Assembly (NCBI RefSeq): GCF_032598905.1
Contig: NZ_CP122458.1
Location: forward strand, 2,666,001 to 2,730,000
Reading direction: 5' to 3'
DNA length: 64,000 nucleotides
DNA from: Streptomyces sp. 11x1
GTDB taxonomy: Bacteria > Actinomycetota > Actinomycetes > Streptomycetales > Streptomycetaceae
Part shown: positions 61,982 through 64,000 of the stretch, piece after piece
Numbering within the stretch: position 1 is the stretch's first letter
How the letters are laid out: every line of letters starts with the position of its first letter
The notes under the pieces: model-generated
Told to the model about the DNA's origin: nothing
The model's input: the letters and a program-made list of their open reading frames with translations, nothing else
Database searches by the model: none
Made by a program: the position numbers and the translations under genes

Positions 61982-62683
61982 TCAGAAATCGAAGCCGAGC
62001 TGACCCTCGATCTCCGGAACGCTTCCGTCCGCCCAGGTGCGGGCCTTCTTGAGGTGCCGCCACTGGGGCAGCGCATCAAGATACGCCCACGACAACCGGT
62101 GGTACGGGGTGGGGCCCCGCTCCGCCAGCGCGGCCTTGTGGACAGGCGACGGATACCCGGCGTTGGCCGCGAAACCGAAGTCTGCATGGTCGACACCCAG
62201 TTCGGCCATCATTTTGTCGCGCTGAACCTTGGCGATCACCGAGGCGGCCGCGACGGCGACACAGGACTGATCGCCCTTGATCACCGTCCGAACCCGCCAG
62301 GGTGACCCCAGGTAGTCGTGCTTGCCGTCGAGGATGACCGCGTCGGGCCGCACCGGAAGGGCCTCCAGGGCCCGCACGGCGGCCAGCCGCAGCGCGGCCG
62401 TCATACCCAGGTCGTCGATCTCCTCCGGAGAGGCGTGACCGAGGGCGTGCGAGGTGACCCACTTCAGCAGTTCCTCGGCGAGCGACTCGCGTCGCTTGAT
62501 CGTCAGGAGCTTGGAGTCGGTGAGGCCCTCGGGCGGTCGACGCAGTCCGGTGACCGCCGCGCAGACGGTGACGGGACCGGCCCAGGCTCCGCGCCCCACC
62601 TCGTCGACACCGGCGATGACCTTCGCTCCGGTCGTGGCACGCAGAGAGCGCTCGACGGTGTGGGTTGGTGGTTCGTACGGCAT
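61982..62683 (-). CDS. rnhB: Ribonuclease HII
   Basis: A 233-residue type 2 RNase H that cleaves the RNA strand of RNA-DNA hybrids and nicks at single ribonucleotides in DNA. The active-site DEVGRG motif ([15 protein letters not shown], Asp27 and Glu28) is intact, the DSK substrate motif (LTDSKLL) follows, and ILDGKHD and [13 protein letters not shown] carry the remaining acidic and basic residues. The ATG lies in [10 protein letters not shown]. It is the first gene of a leftward pair with the hypothetical protein downstream. Confidence 0.95.
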   Translation of the reverse strand: MPYEPPTHTVERSLRATTGAKVIAGVDEVGRGAWAGPVTVCAAVTGLRRPPEGLTDSKLLTIKRRESLAEELLKWVTSHALGHASPEEIDDLGMTAALRLAAVRALEALPVRPDAVILDGKHDYLGSPWRVRTVIKGDQSCVAVAAASVIAKVQRDKMMAELGVDHADFGFAANAGYPSPVHKAALAERGPTPYHRLSWAYLDALPQWRHLKKARTWADGSVPEIEGQLGFDF

Positions 62684-62774
62684 GGCACCCTTAGCCTACG
62701 CCGCCCTCGTCCCCGCGCGACACCCAGGTTTCCCGGGGCAACCTGAGCCCCTTCGCCGTGCCCGCCCGGGCGCC

Positions 62775-63389
62775 TCACCGGCAGAGCAGCGGAACCATCA
62801 ACTGGTCGATCATCTCCTCGATGTCCCGCTCACTCCATTCGCTCCCGCACATCTTCGAGCGATACATCATCATGGCCGGAATCACGTCGAAGACATAGCC
62901 GTTGACCGCGTCGGGGCGCACCTCACCCCGCCTGATTCCACGCTCCACGACCTCGCGCAGCAGCTTGACCGTCGGCTCCACAACACCCTCAATGATCACA
63001 CCGTGGAAGCGTTCGGCCTGGATGGTGTCGCATTCGTGAATCACCGAACGCAGAGCGAACCCGGGACGCGAGAACATCGCCTCACGGGCCTGACGGCACA
63101 GCGCCAACAGATCCTCGCGCACGTTCCCGAGGTCGGGCGCCTCCTCGAAACGCGGCAGCCCCGCCTGCAGGGCATCGGCGACGAGGTCCTCCTTGGAGGG
63201 CCAGCGGCGATAGACCGCCGCCTTGCCCGTCTGTGCGCCCGCGGCGACCCCCTCCATGGTGAGGCCGCTCCAGCCGACCGTGCTGAGCTGCTCCAGCGCC
63301 GCGTCGAGGATGGCGCGCTCGAGCACGGCGCCGCGCCGGCGCGGGGAGACCGTCGGGGCAGGAGCGGCCGTCCAGCGCGAAGTGACCAT
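62775..63389 (-). CDS. TetR/AcrR family transcriptional regulator
   Basis: A 204-residue TetR-type repressor. The helix-turn-helix (about 25-70) contains LTMEGVAAGAQTGKAAVYRRWPSKEDLV (quoted in part: GVAAGAQTGKAAVYRRW). The C-terminal ligand domain (about 80-200) resembles TetR_C_16-type pockets. It is divergent from an MFS efflux gene, the classic drug-responsive arrangement, with two near-identical palindromic operators in between. It probably represses both genes until it binds a substrate of the pump. Confidence 0.9.
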   Translation of the reverse strand: MVTSRWTAAPAPTVSPRRRGAVLERAILDAALEQLSTVGWSGLTMEGVAAGAQTGKAAVYRRWPSKEDLVADALQAGLPRFEEAPDLGNVREDLLALCRQAREAMFSRPGFALRSVIHECDTIQAERFHGVIIEGVVEPTVKLLREVVERGIRRGEVRPDAVNGYVFDVIPAMMMYRSKMCGSEWSERDIEEMIDQLMVPLLCR

Positions 63390-63469
63390 CTGTGTTTCTC
63401 CGTTGAGCCAGGGGGCGGGGGTGCCGAAAGCGGAAGCGGACGGACGACGCGCACCACGGCGGCGACTTC

Positions 63470-63489
63470 AATGAACGCTTGCGTTCACT
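63470..63489. promoter_or_regulatory. TetR operator 1
   Basis: AATGAACGC TT GCGTTCACT: 9-nt arms with one mismatch around a 2-nt spacer. It is nearer the TetR gene. Confidence 0.8.
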
Positions 63490-63517
63490 AAGGGGGACTC
63501 ACTACCGTGGACGCGTC

Positions 63518-63537
63518 AGTGAACGCGAGCGTTCACT
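63518..63537. promoter_or_regulatory. TetR operator 2
   Basis: AGTGAACGC GA GCGTTCACT: perfect 9-nt arms around a 2-nt spacer, 24 bp before the MFS start codon. The arms equal those of operator 1 apart from one base; centres are 48 bp apart. Confidence 0.85.
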
Positions 63538-63560
63538 AAGGCACTTGTGGGGGACCCATA

Positions 63561-64000
63561 GTGACAACCTCTCCGTTGATTCAGGATCAGAAGCCGGGAG
63601 CCGCCCGCCGGGAGGGGCGTCCCGGCATCGCACTCACCGTCATCGCGGCCTGCCAACTCATGGTGGTACTCGACGCGACGATTGTGAACATCGCGCTCCC
63701 GCACATTCAAGACGCGCTCAAGTTCAGCACCACCGACCTGACATGGGTGGTCAGCGCCTACACGCTGACCTTCGGCGGTCTGCTCCTCCTGGGCGGCCGG
63801 GCCGGTGACATCCTCGGCCGCCGCCGGGTGTTCATGACCGGAATCCTCGTCTTCACCCTCGCCTCGCTGCTCGGCGGCCTCGCCCAGGAACCCTGGCAGC
63901 TGCTCGCGGCCCGCGCGCTGCAGGGCGTCGGCGGGGCGATCGCCTCGCCCACCTCGTTGGCGCTCATCACGACGACCTTCCCCGAAGGGCCCGAGCGGAA
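63561..64000 (+). CDS. MFS transporter, DHA2 (EmrB/QacA) type, 5' part only
   Basis: The first 146 codons of an efflux pump that continues past the right edge. GTG start with GGGGGA upstream. Helix 1 carries MVVLDATIVNIALPHIQ, the signature of 14-helix DHA2 exporters, and the loop after helix 2 has motif A (GRAGDILGRRRVF). The last readable part ends near helix 4-5 (IASPTSLALITTTFPEGPER). It lies under twin TetR operators and presumably exports the compound that the regulator senses. Confidence 0.9.
   Translation, partial: MTTSPLIQDQKPGAARREGRPGIALTVIAACQLMVVLDATIVNIALPHIQDALKFSTTDLTWVVSAYTLTFGGLLLLGGRAGDILGRRRVFMTGILVFTLASLLGGLAQEPWQLLAARALQGVGGAIASPTSLALITTTFPEGPER

Noticed and set aside
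1..64000. tRNA or rRNA genes, CRISPR arrays, insertion sequences, prophage or attachment sites
   Set aside because: No cloverleaf, spaced direct-repeat array, transposase or integrase was found on reading both strands by eye; small unusual RNAs could still be missed.

Overview
The window is a stretch of Streptomyces chromosomal core. Base composition is very high in G+C with strong third-position G/C bias, starts are often GTG, and many genes are streptomycete markers: hrdB, whiH, sepH, cutRS, a DasR-controlled ptsH, a PatA-type acetyltransferase with N-terminal GNAT, and DUF3093/DUF3159/DUF3710/DUF4193/DUF5998/DUF6082/DUF7455 proteins. From memory, gene content and order resemble the block around hrdB in S. 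coelicolor (about SCO5811-SCO5873). I see no tRNA or rRNA gene, no insertion sequence, no CRISPR array and no prophage. Most novelty here is regulatory rather than a new gene cluster.

Layout, left to right. 1-4.8 kb: DUF3159 membrane protein, an OB-fold protein, and kdpED without kdpFABC. 4.8-7.4 kb: DUF3710, dut and a thioesterase in a tightly coupled run, then DUF3093. 8-12.3 kb: a helical hypothetical, DUF4193, the cutRS two-component system and a 57-residue protein with a strong terminator. 12.4-20.7 kb: inositol-phosphatase-like enzyme, ferrochelatase, an MFS exporter overlapping a D-arabinono-lactone-oxidase-like flavoenzyme, sepH, a sulfurtransferase and a VOC protein. 20.7-28 kb: thymidine kinase, a phosphodiesterase, DUF5998, patA, ptsH under two dre-like sites, and a GntR regulator. 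28-32 kb: an M23 peptidase behind a cyclic-di-AMP (ydaO-type) riboswitch, and a pair of M16 peptidase subunits, one with and one without the catalytic motif.

32.5-45.5 kb: parC and parE (topoisomerase IV), separated by a CobW GTPase whose start region is triplicated, a TTA-containing DUF6082 gene, a 78-residue hypothetical, an iron-box-controlled sucrase/ferredoxin-like protein, a CitA/DcuS-type two-component system, and an acetate-type sodium symporter with its DUF485 partner. 46-53.5 kb: DUF7455, a secreted trypsin-like protease, hrdB, whiH with a WhiG-like -10 element, an ABC transporter in one polypeptide, and a NUDIX/winged-helix protein. 53.6-64 kb: a debranching-enzyme-like protein coupled to DUF4192, a RecQ-like helicase fused to a phosphoribosyltransferase-like domain behind two DnaA-box-like sites, two hypotheticals, rnhB, and a TetR/MFS efflux pair with twin operators; the MFS gene runs off the right edge.

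The genes serve housekeeping (nucleotide pool, DNA topology, haem, sigma factor, PTS) and development (sepH, whiH, hrdB, cell-wall hydrolase). Several recognisable inputs converge on them: cyclic-di-AMP, N-acetylglucosamine/DasR, iron/DmdR, bldA tRNA, WhiG and a TetR ligand. All coordinates and motifs were read by eye; family names are from recall of sequence features, not from database searches.
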